Below are positions 47,163 through 55,435 of a stretch of DNA of 64,000 bases, piece by piece. Below the pieces are notes generated by a model, which saw only the letters and a list, made by a program, of their open reading frames with translations, was not told where the DNA came from and did no database searches. Each line of letters starts with the position of its first letter. The stretch's first letter is position 1. Source of the stretch: an uncultured Bacteroidota bacterium (lineage in GTDB: Bacteria; Bacteroidota; Bacteroidia; B-17B0; Aurantibacillaceae); contig CAILKE010000043.1 in the NCBI GenBank assembly GCA_903834765.1, positions 106,188 through 170,187 on the forward strand, in the 5' to 3' direction. A program made the translations under genes and the position numbers.

Positions 47163-47765
47163 TTAAATTGTAATGAGTGGAAAAATATCGTCAAATAAAA
47201 TAGTAACACTATTATCTATAGAAAGTTCAGAAGTATCTAAACTATATATGGCTGAGGTCGGACTTTCAAATGGATTAGAAACCCCTGTAAAATTTAGAAT
47301 TTCGCCAGTTCTTGCTTTTGCATAATGCCCTTTGACATCTCTTTTTTCGCACACATTTAAGGGAGTAGAAATATGATATAATATAAAATGCTCTGGACCT
47401 ATAATGTCTTCTGCTAATGCTCTTAGTTCGTTCGTCGGAGTAATCAAACTACAAATAACTACCACTCCACAACTTGCCAATTGCTTTGCTAACTCAGCTG
47501 TTCGGCGTATGTTTTCATAACGACCTTCGGGCGAAAATCCTAAATCTTTGTTGATGCCCAAACGAAGCACATCGCCATCTAACACTTTGGTTAAAATGCC
47601 TTCATCAAATAATTTTTTTTCAAGTTGATAGGCTAAAGTAGTTTTTCCACTGCCAGATAAACCCGTCATCCAAACAACAAAGCCTTTATGAGACAATTTA
47701 TTTTCTTTATCAGTAGCTGATACTAATTCGTTTTGATGAGAAGATATATTGTTAGATAAATTCAA
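47163..47765 (-). CDS. cysC: Adenylylsulfate kinase
   Basis: The 200-residue protein is APS kinase, which phosphorylates adenylyl sulfate to PAPS. The P-loop GLSGSGKT is at residues 35-42 (in VWMTGLSGSGKTTLA). The family blocks LDGDVLRLGINKDLGFSPEGR and NIRRTAELAKQLASCG follow, and the C-terminal KGHYAKARTGEILNFTGV is the expected lid and substrate region. Sulfate adenylyltransferase genes (cysD/cysN) and reductase are not adjacent. PAPS may therefore serve a sulfotransferase elsewhere rather than assimilation. Followed by the small unknown gene and the GNAT gene. Confidence 0.93.
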   Translation of the reverse strand: MNLSNNISSHQNELVSATDKENKLSHKGFVVWMTGLSGSGKTTLAYQLEKKLFDEGILTKVLDGDVLRLGINKDLGFSPEGRYENIRRTAELAKQLASCGVVVICSLITPTNELRALAEDIIGPEHFILYHISTPLNVCEKRDVKGHYAKARTGEILNFTGVSNPFESPTSAIYSLDTSELSIDNSVTILFDDIFPLITI

Positions 47766-47776
47766 GGATCAATAAA

Positions 47777-47998
47777 TTATTTATTTAACCATTTACAAAA
47801 ACGTTTATTAATAAATGGAATATAAAAAAATGCCATTAATGGAACTAGAATTATACTAGTAATAAATGTCCTTAAAGGTACTGGGTAGTCATTCATTAAG
47901 GGATTTAATGTCTCAGACAATAATGTAATTATAGGATAAATAAAACACCAAACGAGTATGGCGAATTTCCATTTTTTAGGCTGAGATGGTTGTTCCAT
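47777..47998 (-). CDS. Small two-helix membrane protein
   Basis: The 73-residue product has two hydrophobic helices (about residues 12-30 and 43-62) and a basic, Trp-containing end (RFCKWLNK). It looks like the C-terminal two-helix domain found in some monooxygenase-related membrane proteins, without the enzyme part. It lies 11 bases upstream of cysC on the same strand. Function unknown. Confidence 0.6.
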   Translation of the reverse strand: MEQPSQPKKWKFAILVWCFIYPIITLLSETLNPLMNDYPVPLRTFITSIILVPLMAFFYIPFINKRFCKWLNK

Positions 47999-48079
47999 GT
48001 TTAGTGGTATAATTTTTTGTGGGACTAAATGTAATGTTAATTTGTTTTATTTTAGGGTGAAAAGTATAATAATTTATCT

Positions 48080-48087
48080 TACTTTTG
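48080..48087 (+). promoter_or_regulatory. Candidate -7 box (TACTTTTG) of deoC
   Basis: Exact TAnnTTTG match, 32 bases before the deoC ATG at 48120. A GTG at about the -33 spacing could stand in for TTG. Confidence 0.35.
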
Positions 48088-48119
48088 GTTGAATTAACAT
48101 TTGTTATAATATCATCAGT

Positions 48120-49022
48120 ATGTCGTATGATTTTAGAAATACACCTACAATTGACCAAGTAGGGATTGAAGAAAGAGTTGCTCGATTTAATACACGCAGT
48201 ATTAAAAAAGGAACTAAAGTGCAAGCTTTAAAACTAGCGCTTAACATGATAGATTTAACAACACTTGAAGGAAAAGATACAGAAGGAAAGGTTAAACAAA
48301 TGTGTTATAAAGCCATACACCCACATTTAGCATTGCCTGATTTACCAAGTACAGCAGCCGTTTGTGTATACCCAACAATGGTTAAAACAGCCAAAGATGC
48401 TCTAAAAGGAAGTTCGGTTAAAGTAGCAGCTGTATCAACGGCTTTTCCTAGTGGAAATTCAACGATGCAAATAAAATTATTGGATACAAAGTTTGCATTA
48501 GATAATGGTGCTGATGAAATTGACATGGTAATTAGTCGCGGTGAATTTTTAAAAGGCAATTACAATTTTGTGTTTGATGAAATTGCAGCTATTAAAGAAT
48601 TAACGCATAAATACAACGCTCGCTTAAAAGTAATTTTTGAAACTGGTGAAATTTCTACTTTAGACAATGTTCGCAAGGCAAGTGATATTGCTATTTATGC
48701 AGGTGCCGATTTCATTAAAACATCTACTGGTAAAATTGGAGTTGCAGCTACTATGCCTGTAACCTTAGTGATGTTAGATGCCATAAAAGATTATTATTTC
48801 AAAACAGGCATCATGGTTGGTATGAAGCCTGCTGGTGGCATAAGCACTGCCAAAGGCGCATTACAATATTTAGTAATGTTACACGAAACATTAGGTAACG
48901 CTTGGTTAGATAATAAATGGTTTCGCTTTGGGGCAAGTTCTTTAGCTAATGATTTAATTTTACAATTAGAAAAAGAAGCGCGCGGCGTTTATTTTAGCAA
49001 AGATTATATTTCAGTAGATTAA
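48120..49022 (+). CDS. deoC: Deoxyribose-phosphate aldolase
   Basis: The 300-residue class I aldolase splits 2-deoxyribose 5-phosphate to acetaldehyde and glyceraldehyde 3-phosphate. The Schiff-base Lys200 is in DFIKTSTGK, Asp135 in EIDMVISRG, and the proton-relay Lys236 in GMKPAGGI. It is longer than the 220-250-residue bacterial form because of an N-terminal extension, as in the eukaryote-like subgroup. Two aldehyde dehydrogenase genes follow. Acetaldehyde made here could be oxidised by them, which is a reasonable pathway inference. Confidence 0.93.
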   Translation: MSYDFRNTPTIDQVGIEERVARFNTRSIKKGTKVQALKLALNMIDLTTLEGKDTEGKVKQMCYKAIHPHLALPDLPSTAAVCVYPTMVKTAKDALKGSSVKVAAVSTAFPSGNSTMQIKLLDTKFALDNGADEIDMVISRGEFLKGNYNFVFDEIAAIKELTHKYNARLKVIFETGEISTLDNVRKASDIAIYAGADFIKTSTGKIGVAATMPVTLVMLDAIKDYYFKTGIMVGMKPAGGISTAKGALQYLVMLHETLGNAWLDNKWFRFGASSLANDLILQLEKEARGVYFSKDYISVD

Positions 49023-49125
49023 AATTCAACTTCGACAAACTTATAATAAAATTCAATAACAACATTAAACCTATCAGCGGCCTTTGCTAATATTCAGTGC
49101 CCTTTGAGGTTAAACAAACAAAACA

Positions 49126-50595
49126 ATGGCAAAAAAAGAAGCTAAAAAATTAGAATACTTTACTGATTGGAAATATGCTCCGGCTCCTGAAGCAACGGAT
49201 CATATTCGTTTGCAAAAACAATACGAATTATTTATCAATGGTAAATTTGTAAAACCAAATTCAGGTAAATATTTTGATACCATCAATCCTGCTAATGAGG
49301 AAAAAATTTCTAGTATAGCAGAGGCAAATGATAAAGATGTGGATTTGGCAGTAAAATCAGCTCGCACAGCTTATGATAAAACATGGAGCAAGATGCCTGC
49401 GAAAGAACGCGCTAAATATATTTTTCGTATTGCCCGTTTAATTCAAGAGCGTGCCCGTGAGTTATCAGTTATTGAAACGATGGATGGTGGAAAATCTATT
49501 CGTGAAAGTAGAGACATAGACGTGCCTTTAGCGGCGAATCATTTTTTCTATTATGCAGGTTGGGCTGATAAATTAGAGTATGCTTTCCCTAATCGAAAAC
49601 CACAATCATTAGGCGTAGCTGGACAAGTTATTCCCTGGAATTTCCCTTTATTAATGGCCGCTTGGAAAATTGCACCGGCATTAGCAACAGGTAATACTGT
49701 TGTTTTAAAACCAGCAGAAACAACTTCTTTAACCGCTTTAAAATTAGCGGAGATCATTCAAGAAAGTGGATTACCCGATGGCGTAGTAAATATCATCACT
49801 GGTCATGGGCCAGTTGGGGCTTCAATGGTTAATCATAAAGACATTAATAAAATTGCTTTTACTGGAAGTACTAATGTTGGTAAGTGGATACAGAAAGCGG
49901 TTGCTGGTACCGATAAAAAATTAACGCTTGAACTTGGAGGAAAGGCAGCTAACATTATTTTTGAAGATGCGCCGATAAACCAAGCTGTAGAAGGAATTGT
50001 AAATGGTATCTTCTTCAATCAAGGTCATGTATGTTGCGCAGGTTCTCGTTTGTTTGTTCAAGAAAGTGTTGCCGAAGAAGTTATTCGTAAATTAAAAGAT
50101 AGATTAGAAACATTAATTGTTGGAGATCCTTTAGATAAGAATACAGACATTGGCGCTATCAATTCTAAAATGCAATTGAATAAAATTAATGAGTATTTAA
50201 AAATTGGTGTAAACGATGGAGCCGACATGTATCAAAGCTCTTGCTCAATTCCTAAAAAAGGATTCTTTGTGCGTCCAACCTTATTTTTAAACACGTCACA
50301 ATCTCACCGTATTTCTCAAGAAGAAATATTCGGGCCTGTATTAGCTATTCAGACATTTAGAACGATTGAAGAAGTGATTGAAAAAGCAAATAATATTCCT
50401 TACGGTTTAAGTGCAGGTGTGTGGACAGACAAAGGTTCTCGTATTTTTAATATGACCTCGAAATTGCGAGCAGGTGTGGTTTGGGCTAATACGTATAACA
50501 AGTTTGATCCTACCTCACCATTTGGTGGTTATAAAGAAAGTGGGTTCGGAAGAGAAGGTGGCTTGCACGGCTTAGCGCCATATTTAAAATTTTAA
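49126..50595 (+). CDS. NAD(P)-dependent aldehyde dehydrogenase
   Basis: The 489-residue protein has a complete ALDH fold. The cofactor blocks are VIPWNFPLLMAAWKIAPAL and FTGSTNVGK. The general base is Glu269 in LELGGKAAN, and the nucleophile is Cys303 in GHVCCAGSR. EEIFGPVL and SPFGGYKESGFGREGG come near the end. It sits 103 bases after deoC and 80 bases before a half-length ALDH gene. In ALDH16-type enzymes a complete ALDH domain is fused to a degenerate one; here the two are separate genes. Acetaldehyde or a similar aldehyde is a likely substrate, by context. Confidence 0.93.
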   Translation: MAKKEAKKLEYFTDWKYAPAPEATDHIRLQKQYELFINGKFVKPNSGKYFDTINPANEEKISSIAEANDKDVDLAVKSARTAYDKTWSKMPAKERAKYIFRIARLIQERARELSVIETMDGGKSIRESRDIDVPLAANHFFYYAGWADKLEYAFPNRKPQSLGVAGQVIPWNFPLLMAAWKIAPALATGNTVVLKPAETTSLTALKLAEIIQESGLPDGVVNIITGHGPVGASMVNHKDINKIAFTGSTNVGKWIQKAVAGTDKKLTLELGGKAANIIFEDAPINQAVEGIVNGIFFNQGHVCCAGSRLFVQESVAEEVIRKLKDRLETLIVGDPLDKNTDIGAINSKMQLNKINEYLKIGVNDGADMYQSSCSIPKKGFFVRPTLFLNTSQSHRISQEEIFGPVLAIQTFRTIEEVIEKANNIPYGLSAGVWTDKGSRIFNMTSKLRAGVVWANTYNKFDPTSPFGGYKESGFGREGGLHGLAPYLKF

Positions 50596-50675
50596 AAGAA
50601 CTGTTGTTGGTTTTTTGATATAAGTTTTTTGAAACTCAAACAACAAACAACTAAACTCAAACAACAAATTATATT

Positions 50676-51554
50676 ATGGAAAGAATAGAAGTTTTAAAAA
50701 CATATAAAATATTTATTGGCGGACAATTTCCTCGTACTGAGAGTGGTCGCTATTACCCTTTAAAATTAAAAAACAACATGACTGTAAATGTTAGTTTATC
50801 TTCTCGTAAAGATTTTAGAAATGCGGTAGTAATTGCTCGTGGCGCATTTAGCGGATGGAGTGCTCGTGCAGCTTTTAATCGAGGACAAATTTTATACCGA
50901 ATAGCAGAAATGTTAGAAGGCAGAAAAGAACAATTTTTAGAAGAACTCAAACAGTTAGGTTACACAGCTGTTAACGCTAAAAAAGAAATTGAATTAAGTA
51001 TAGATCGTATAGTATATTATGCTGGCTGGTGCGATAAATACCAACAATTAAATAGTTCAGTAAACCCTGTTGCGTCATCACATTTTAATTTTTCAGTACC
51101 TGAACCAATGGGCGTAGTCGCAATTATGGCAGATGAATCTTCTGCGTTATTAGGATTAGTTTCTGTAATAGCTCCATGTATTGCTGGCGGAAATACCTGC
51201 ATCGTTTTGGCGTCGGAAAGTAAACCAACTTGTTCTATTACTTTTGCTGAGGTTATTGCAACGAGTGATGTTCCCGCTGGTGTTATTAATATTCTCACTG
51301 GAAACAGAAAAGAACTACACGCGCATTTTTCATCTCACATGGACGTGAATGTCATCATCACTTGTAATTCAGAAAAAGACGTTAATAAAACAGTTGGTGA
51401 AAACGCATCTTTAAATGTAAAACGCGTCTTTGTCTGGAATAAAAATTGGAATATCGAATCAGAACAAGGCCCGCATTATATTACTGATTTGCAAGAAATA
51501 AAAACGACCTGGCATCCCATTGAAAACATTGGTATTTCAGGGATTAAGTATTAA
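50676..51554 (+). CDS. Half-length ALDH-fold protein without the catalytic cysteine region
   Basis: The 292-residue product resembles the N-terminal cofactor-binding half of ALDH: KIFIGGQFPRTESGRYYPLK, a helix with RGQILYRIAEMLEGRKEQF, VVAIMADESSALLGLVSV in place of the usual Pro-Trp-Asn-Phe-Pro block, and VPAGVINILTGNRKEL. It ends before the region that would hold the nucleophilic Cys. The PWNFP motif is missing. It should not be an active dehydrogenase and may be a structural partner of the preceding ALDH, like the second, degenerate domain of ALDH16 proteins. It is not a random fragment, since codon use and length look intact. Confidence 0.8.
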   Translation: MERIEVLKTYKIFIGGQFPRTESGRYYPLKLKNNMTVNVSLSSRKDFRNAVVIARGAFSGWSARAAFNRGQILYRIAEMLEGRKEQFLEELKQLGYTAVNAKKEIELSIDRIVYYAGWCDKYQQLNSSVNPVASSHFNFSVPEPMGVVAIMADESSALLGLVSVIAPCIAGGNTCIVLASESKPTCSITFAEVIATSDVPAGVINILTGNRKELHAHFSSHMDVNVIITCNSEKDVNKTVGENASLNVKRVFVWNKNWNIESEQGPHYITDLQEIKTTWHPIENIGISGIKY

Positions 51555-51809
51555 TTTCTAATACAAAAAGTTATTGCGTAATTAAAATAACATAATTAGC
51601 TCTATTTACTAGTCCCACTAGATGGGAAAAAGTAAGGTAAATGTTTATAAAGGTTATTCTAATAATTGAGTGGATTTTTGAAATCACTTCCTGTTTTTTT
51701 TAATAAAAAATTATATAAAACACACTTAATAAAATCAAACGATGATCGTAAAGTTTTTTTACTAAATTTACCTATAAAACAATTTTTATTTATTTTAAAT
51801 ACCTTCTTC

Positions 51810-52373
51810 ATGTTCTATTTTCTCTTCAAATTAGCGGGCTGGAAAGTAACCCATCAATTACCGAAAGAGGTCCAGAAATGCGTTATTATTGCACTTCCGC
51901 ATACTAGTAACTGGGATTTTGTTTATGCTATGGGGGCACTTAGTGAAATGAAAATTAAAACGCGTTTTACAATAAAAAAAGAATGGTTCAAATTTCCTTT
52001 TAAGGGGTTAATGAATAAATTAGGAGCTTTACCGATTGATAGAACTAAAAATGCGGATGGAACTCGAAAAGGAACGGTTGATGCGATGGCAGACTTATTT
52101 AATAACCGTAAAGAATTACTATTACTCATCACGCCCGAAGGCACACGTTCCAGAGTAGATAAATGGAAAACAGGATTTTATTATGTAGCATTGAAAGCAA
52201 AAGTGCCTATTGCCTTAGGATTTATTGATTATGCAAAAAGAGAATGTGGGATTGATAAATTAATTTATCCAACAGGTAATTATAATGCCGACATGAAATT
52301 GATTATGGATTTTTATAAAAATGTAATAGGAAAAAATCCTGAAAATTTCGCACTTGATACTTCCTTTGAATAA
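51810..52373 (+). CDS. PlsC-type 1-acyl-sn-glycerol-3-phosphate acyltransferase family protein
   Basis: The 187-residue protein has the acyltransferase motif HTSNWD (HX4D). The second motif region FKGLMNKLGALPIDRTK and the third, TPEGTRSRVDKWKTGFYYVA, follow. The start at 51810 (MFYFLFKLAGWKV) gives the usual length and N terminus of the Bacteroidota family. The frame is open back to a TTG at 51666, which would add 48 residues with no family similarity. It is a membrane-associated lysophosphatidate-type acyltransferase in phospholipid synthesis; the exact acceptor is not certain. Confidence 0.85.
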   Translation: MFYFLFKLAGWKVTHQLPKEVQKCVIIALPHTSNWDFVYAMGALSEMKIKTRFTIKKEWFKFPFKGLMNKLGALPIDRTKNADGTRKGTVDAMADLFNNRKELLLLITPEGTRSRVDKWKTGFYYVALKAKVPIALGFIDYAKRECGIDKLIYPTGNYNADMKLIMDFYKNVIGKNPENFALDTSFE

Positions 52374-52516
52374 CAGCGTAAAACATTTTTCCTCACTCAA
52401 TTATCTCACCGTTTCTTCATTTTCTTTCCCCGAAAGACATCACTATTAGCCTTTATTCTGCTAAGTTTAAATCAATTCTTTTGTTGTTAATTATTTCCAT
52501 ATCCTAAACAAAAAAT

Positions 52517-52524
52517 TATCTTTG
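52517..52524 (+). promoter_or_regulatory. Candidate -7 box (TATCTTTG) of leuS
   Basis: Exact TAnnTTTG match, 25 bases before the leuS ATG at 52550. TTG triplets upstream at 52481-52486 are 30 bases away, longer than the usual spacing. Confidence 0.4.
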
Positions 52525-52549
52525 TTACTTGCATCAAACAAAGCATTTT

Positions 52550-55432
52550 ATGGAATACGATTTTAAGAAAATAGAAACAGAGTGGCAAGCATATTGGGCA
52601 ACACACAAAACATTTGCCGCAAAAGATGGCGGAGACAAACCAAAGTATTATGTACTCGATATGTTCCCTTATCCATCTGGCGCGGGTTTACATGTAGGCC
52701 ATCCTCTTGGTTATATTGCCTCTGATATTATTGCCCGTTTCAAACGCCATAAAGGATTTAATGTATTACACCCAATGGGTTATGATAGTTTTGGTTTACC
52801 GGCGGAACAGTATGCTATTCAAACTGGACAGCATCCAAAAATCACGACAGAGAATAATATTGCAGTATACCGAAAACAACTAGATAAAATAGGTTTTTCC
52901 TTTGATTGGGAAAGAGAAGTGAGAACCTCTAATCCAGATTATTACAAATGGACACAATGGGTCTTTATACAAATATTTAATTCGTGGTATAATAAAAACA
53001 GTAACAAAGCAGAAAATATTTCCACACTGATTGCTGAATTTGAATCACACGGAAATACTAGTGTTAATGCTTGTTGCGACGATAATGTGAAATCATTTAC
53101 GGCAACCGACTGGAAAGCTTTTACTGAAAAAGAACAATCTGATATCTTAATGGCTTATCGTATTGCCTACTTAGGCGAAGCCTATGTAAACTGGTGTCCG
53201 CAATTAGGAACAGTATTAGCAAATGATGAAATTAAAGATGGCGTGAGCGAAAGAGGTGGTTATCCGGTAGAGCGTAAATTGATGAAACAATGGAGTATGC
53301 GAATAACAGCCTATTCCCAGCGTTTGTTGGATGGCTTAGATATATTGGATTGGACAGAAAGTTTAAAAGATGCACAACGTAATTGGATTGGAAAAAGTGT
53401 TGGAACGTCATTAAGATTCAAGATAAAAGATTTAGGATTAAAGACTGCTGTCACTTCGAGTGCTGACGAAGGAAGCGTATCGAGAAGTGAGTACATCGAA
53501 GTTTTTACCACGCGTCCTGATACCATTTTTGGTGTGTCTTTCGTGACATTGGCTCCAGAACACGAATTAGTTGAATCCTTAACAACAGCTGAAAATAAGA
53601 CTGCAGTTGAAGAATATGTGACCATTGCAAAAAACAGAAGTGAGCGCGAACGCCAAGCAGACATTGCTAAAATCACAGGTGTATTTACAGGCTCTTATGT
53701 AGTGCATCCGTTTACAGGTAAACAAGTTCCTATTTGGATTGGTGATTACGTATTAGCAGGTTATGGTACTGGCGCTGTGATGGCAGTTCCGGCGCATGAT
53801 TCGAGAGATTATAGTTTTGCTAAACATTTTGGTTTACCAATATTAGAAGTCGTACAGGGCACATCGAATGTCACCCTCAGCGAAGTCGAAGGGTCGTACG
53901 ATGCGAAAGAAGGCAAATTAATTAACTCTGATTTTTTAAATGGATTAGACGTTAAAGAAGCGATGAAAAAAGCCATTGCTGAAATTGAAGCAAAGGGTTT
54001 AGGAAAAGGGAAAGTGAATTTTCGCTTACGTGATGCGGTTTTTGGAAGACAACGTTATTGGGGTGAACCCATTCCGGTGTATTATAAAAATGATATTCCG
54101 TATGCGTTAAACGAAAGCGAGTTACCGTTAGTATTACCTGAAGTAGATAAATATTTACCTACCGAAGATGGTGAGCCACCATTGGCACGCGCTGCTTCTT
54201 CATGGAAACACGAAGGAAAATATGATTACGAACATAGTACTATGCCTGGTTGGGCAGGCAGCTCTTGGTACTTCCTGCGTTATATGGAGCCTCATAATAG
54301 TTCGGAATTCGCTAGTAAAAACTTAACAGATTATTGGAAACAAGTTGATTTATATATTGGTGGTAGCGAACATGCAACTGGTCATTTATTGTATGTGCGT
54401 TTTTGGACTAAATTTTTGAAAGATCTTGGTTACATTGCTATTGATGAACCTGCTAAGAAGTTGATTAATCAAGGAATGATACAAGGCAGAAGTAATTTTG
54501 TTTATAAGATTACTGATCGAAATGTGTTAGTTTCTAAAAACAGACTTGGAAGCCTATTGTCGGAAGATGAATTAAAAAAAATAGGATTAGAAGATTCAGT
54601 TTATAAATGGACTGCCCTTCATGCAGATGTAAGTATTGTCAATAATGATATCTTAGACATTCAAGCTTTTAAAAATTGGAGAGAAGAATATAGAGATGCT
54701 ATTTTCATTACAGAAGAAAACGGAGATTATATCTGTGGACATGAAGTAGAAAAAATGTCCAAATCAAAATACAATGTAGTTACTCCTGACGACATTGCAG
54801 AAAAATTTGGTTCAGATACCTTACGTTTATACGAAATGTTTTTAGGGCCGTTAGAACAAAGTAAGCCTTGGAATACCAATGGAATTACGGGTGTACACGG
54901 CTTCTTAAAAAAGCTATGGCGATTGTTTTATGCTACAGGTGAGTTTGTGGTTTCAGCTGATGAACCAACTAAGGGTGAATTAAAAACCTTACATAAAACT
55001 ATCAAAAAAATTACAGAAGACATTGAGCGTTTTTCGTTCAATACTTCTATTAGTAATTTTATGATTTGTGTAAATGAATTGACTGATGCAAAGTGTAACA
55101 AGCGCGCAATTTTAGAACCCTTATTAATTTGTTTATCGCCATACGCTCCTCACATTACAGAAGAGTTATGGAAACTGCTTGGTCATAACGAAAGCATTTC
55201 TTTAGCGCCATTCCCCGATTTTAACGAAGCGTATTTAGTAGACGATTTGGTTAACTATCCCATCTCTTTTAATGGTAAAGTAAAATTCACATTAGAATTA
55301 GCAGCAACCTTAACGAAAGAAGAAGTAGAAGCTATAGCAATGAATCACGAAAACATGGCTAAATACTTAGAAGGAAAAACACCTAAAAAAGTCATAGTCG
55401 TGCATAAGAAAATTGTAAACGTAGTTGTTTAA
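52550..55432 (+). CDS. leuS: Leucyl-tRNA synthetase
   Basis: The 960-residue class I synthetase charges tRNA-Leu. The HIGH motif is HVGH at residues 48-51 ([14 protein letters not shown]). KMSKS is intact in [11 protein letters not shown] near residue 735. The catalytic block [15 protein letters not shown] and the CP1 editing domain ([24 protein letters not shown]) are present. It is longer than E. coli LeuRS (860). Two extra pieces in CP1 are read in frame from hairpin repeats: [13 protein letters not shown] (about residue 301) and [13 protein letters not shown] (about residue 438). A third long insert around residues 140-190 is probably a feature of the phylum. The start was set at 52550 ([12 protein letters not shown]). 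Confidence 0.96.
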   Translation: MEYDFKKIETEWQAYWATHKTFAAKDGGDKPKYYVLDMFPYPSGAGLHVGHPLGYIASDIIARFKRHKGFNVLHPMGYDSFGLPAEQYAIQTGQHPKITTENNIAVYRKQLDKIGFSFDWEREVRTSNPDYYKWTQWVFIQIFNSWYNKNSNKAENISTLIAEFESHGNTSVNACCDDNVKSFTATDWKAFTEKEQSDILMAYRIAYLGEAYVNWCPQLGTVLANDEIKDGVSERGGYPVERKLMKQWSMRITAYSQRLLDGLDILDWTESLKDAQRNWIGKSVGTSLRFKIKDLGLKTAVTSSADEGSVSRSEYIEVFTTRPDTIFGVSFVTLAPEHELVESLTTAENKTAVEEYVTIAKNRSERERQADIAKITGVFTGSYVVHPFTGKQVPIWIGDYVLAGYGTGAVMAVPAHDSRDYSFAKHFGLPILEVVQGTSNVTLSEVEGSYDAKEGKLINSDFLNGLDVKEAMKKAIAEIEAKGLGKGKVNFRLRDAVFGRQRYWGEPIPVYYKNDIPYALNESELPLVLPEVDKYLPTEDGEPPLARAASSWKHEGKYDYEHSTMPGWAGSSWYFLRYMEPHNSSEFASKNLTDYWKQVDLYIGGSEHATGHLLYVRFWTKFLKDLGYIAIDEPAKKLINQGMIQGRSNFVYKITDRNVLVSKNRLGSLLSEDELKKIGLEDSVYKWTALHADVSIVNNDILDIQAFKNWREEYRDAIFITEENGDYICGHEVEKMSKSKYNVVTPDDIAEKFGSDTLRLYEMFLGPLEQSKPWNTNGITGVHGFLKKLWRLFYATGEFVVSADEPTKGELKTLHKTIKKITEDIERFSFNTSISNFMICVNELTDAKCNKRAILEPLLICLSPYAPHITEELWKLLGHNESISLAPFPDFNEAYLVDDLVNYPISFNGKVKFTLELAATLTKEEVEAIAMNHENMAKYLEGKTPKKVIVVHKKIVNVVV
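53451..53490. repeat. Hairpin-type dispersed repeat inside leuS, copy 1
   Basis: TCACTTC at 53451-53457 faces GAAGTGA at 53484-53490, with TCGAG-like flanks inside the arms. The sequence reads in frame as [13 protein letters not shown] within the editing domain. Its G+C content and palindromic form differ from the surrounding gene and match the look of dispersed REP-like elements in Bacteroidota. Confidence 0.55.
53868..53898. repeat. REP-like dispersed repeat inside leuS, copy 2
   Basis: The core TCACCCTCAGCGAAGTCGAA, followed by GGGT, contains ACCCT and AGGGT arms at 53873-53877 and 53890-53894. It is one substitution from a widespread bacterial repeat core that I know as CCCTGAGCGAAGTCGAAGGG. 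It is read in frame as [10 protein letters not shown] in the LeuRS editing domain. Confidence 0.7.
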
Positions 55433-55435
55433 ATG

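Noticed and set aside
47777..47998. Toxin or phage lysis protein
   Set aside because: It has two helices but sits in a tight row with cysC and has no antitoxin-like partner or phage context.
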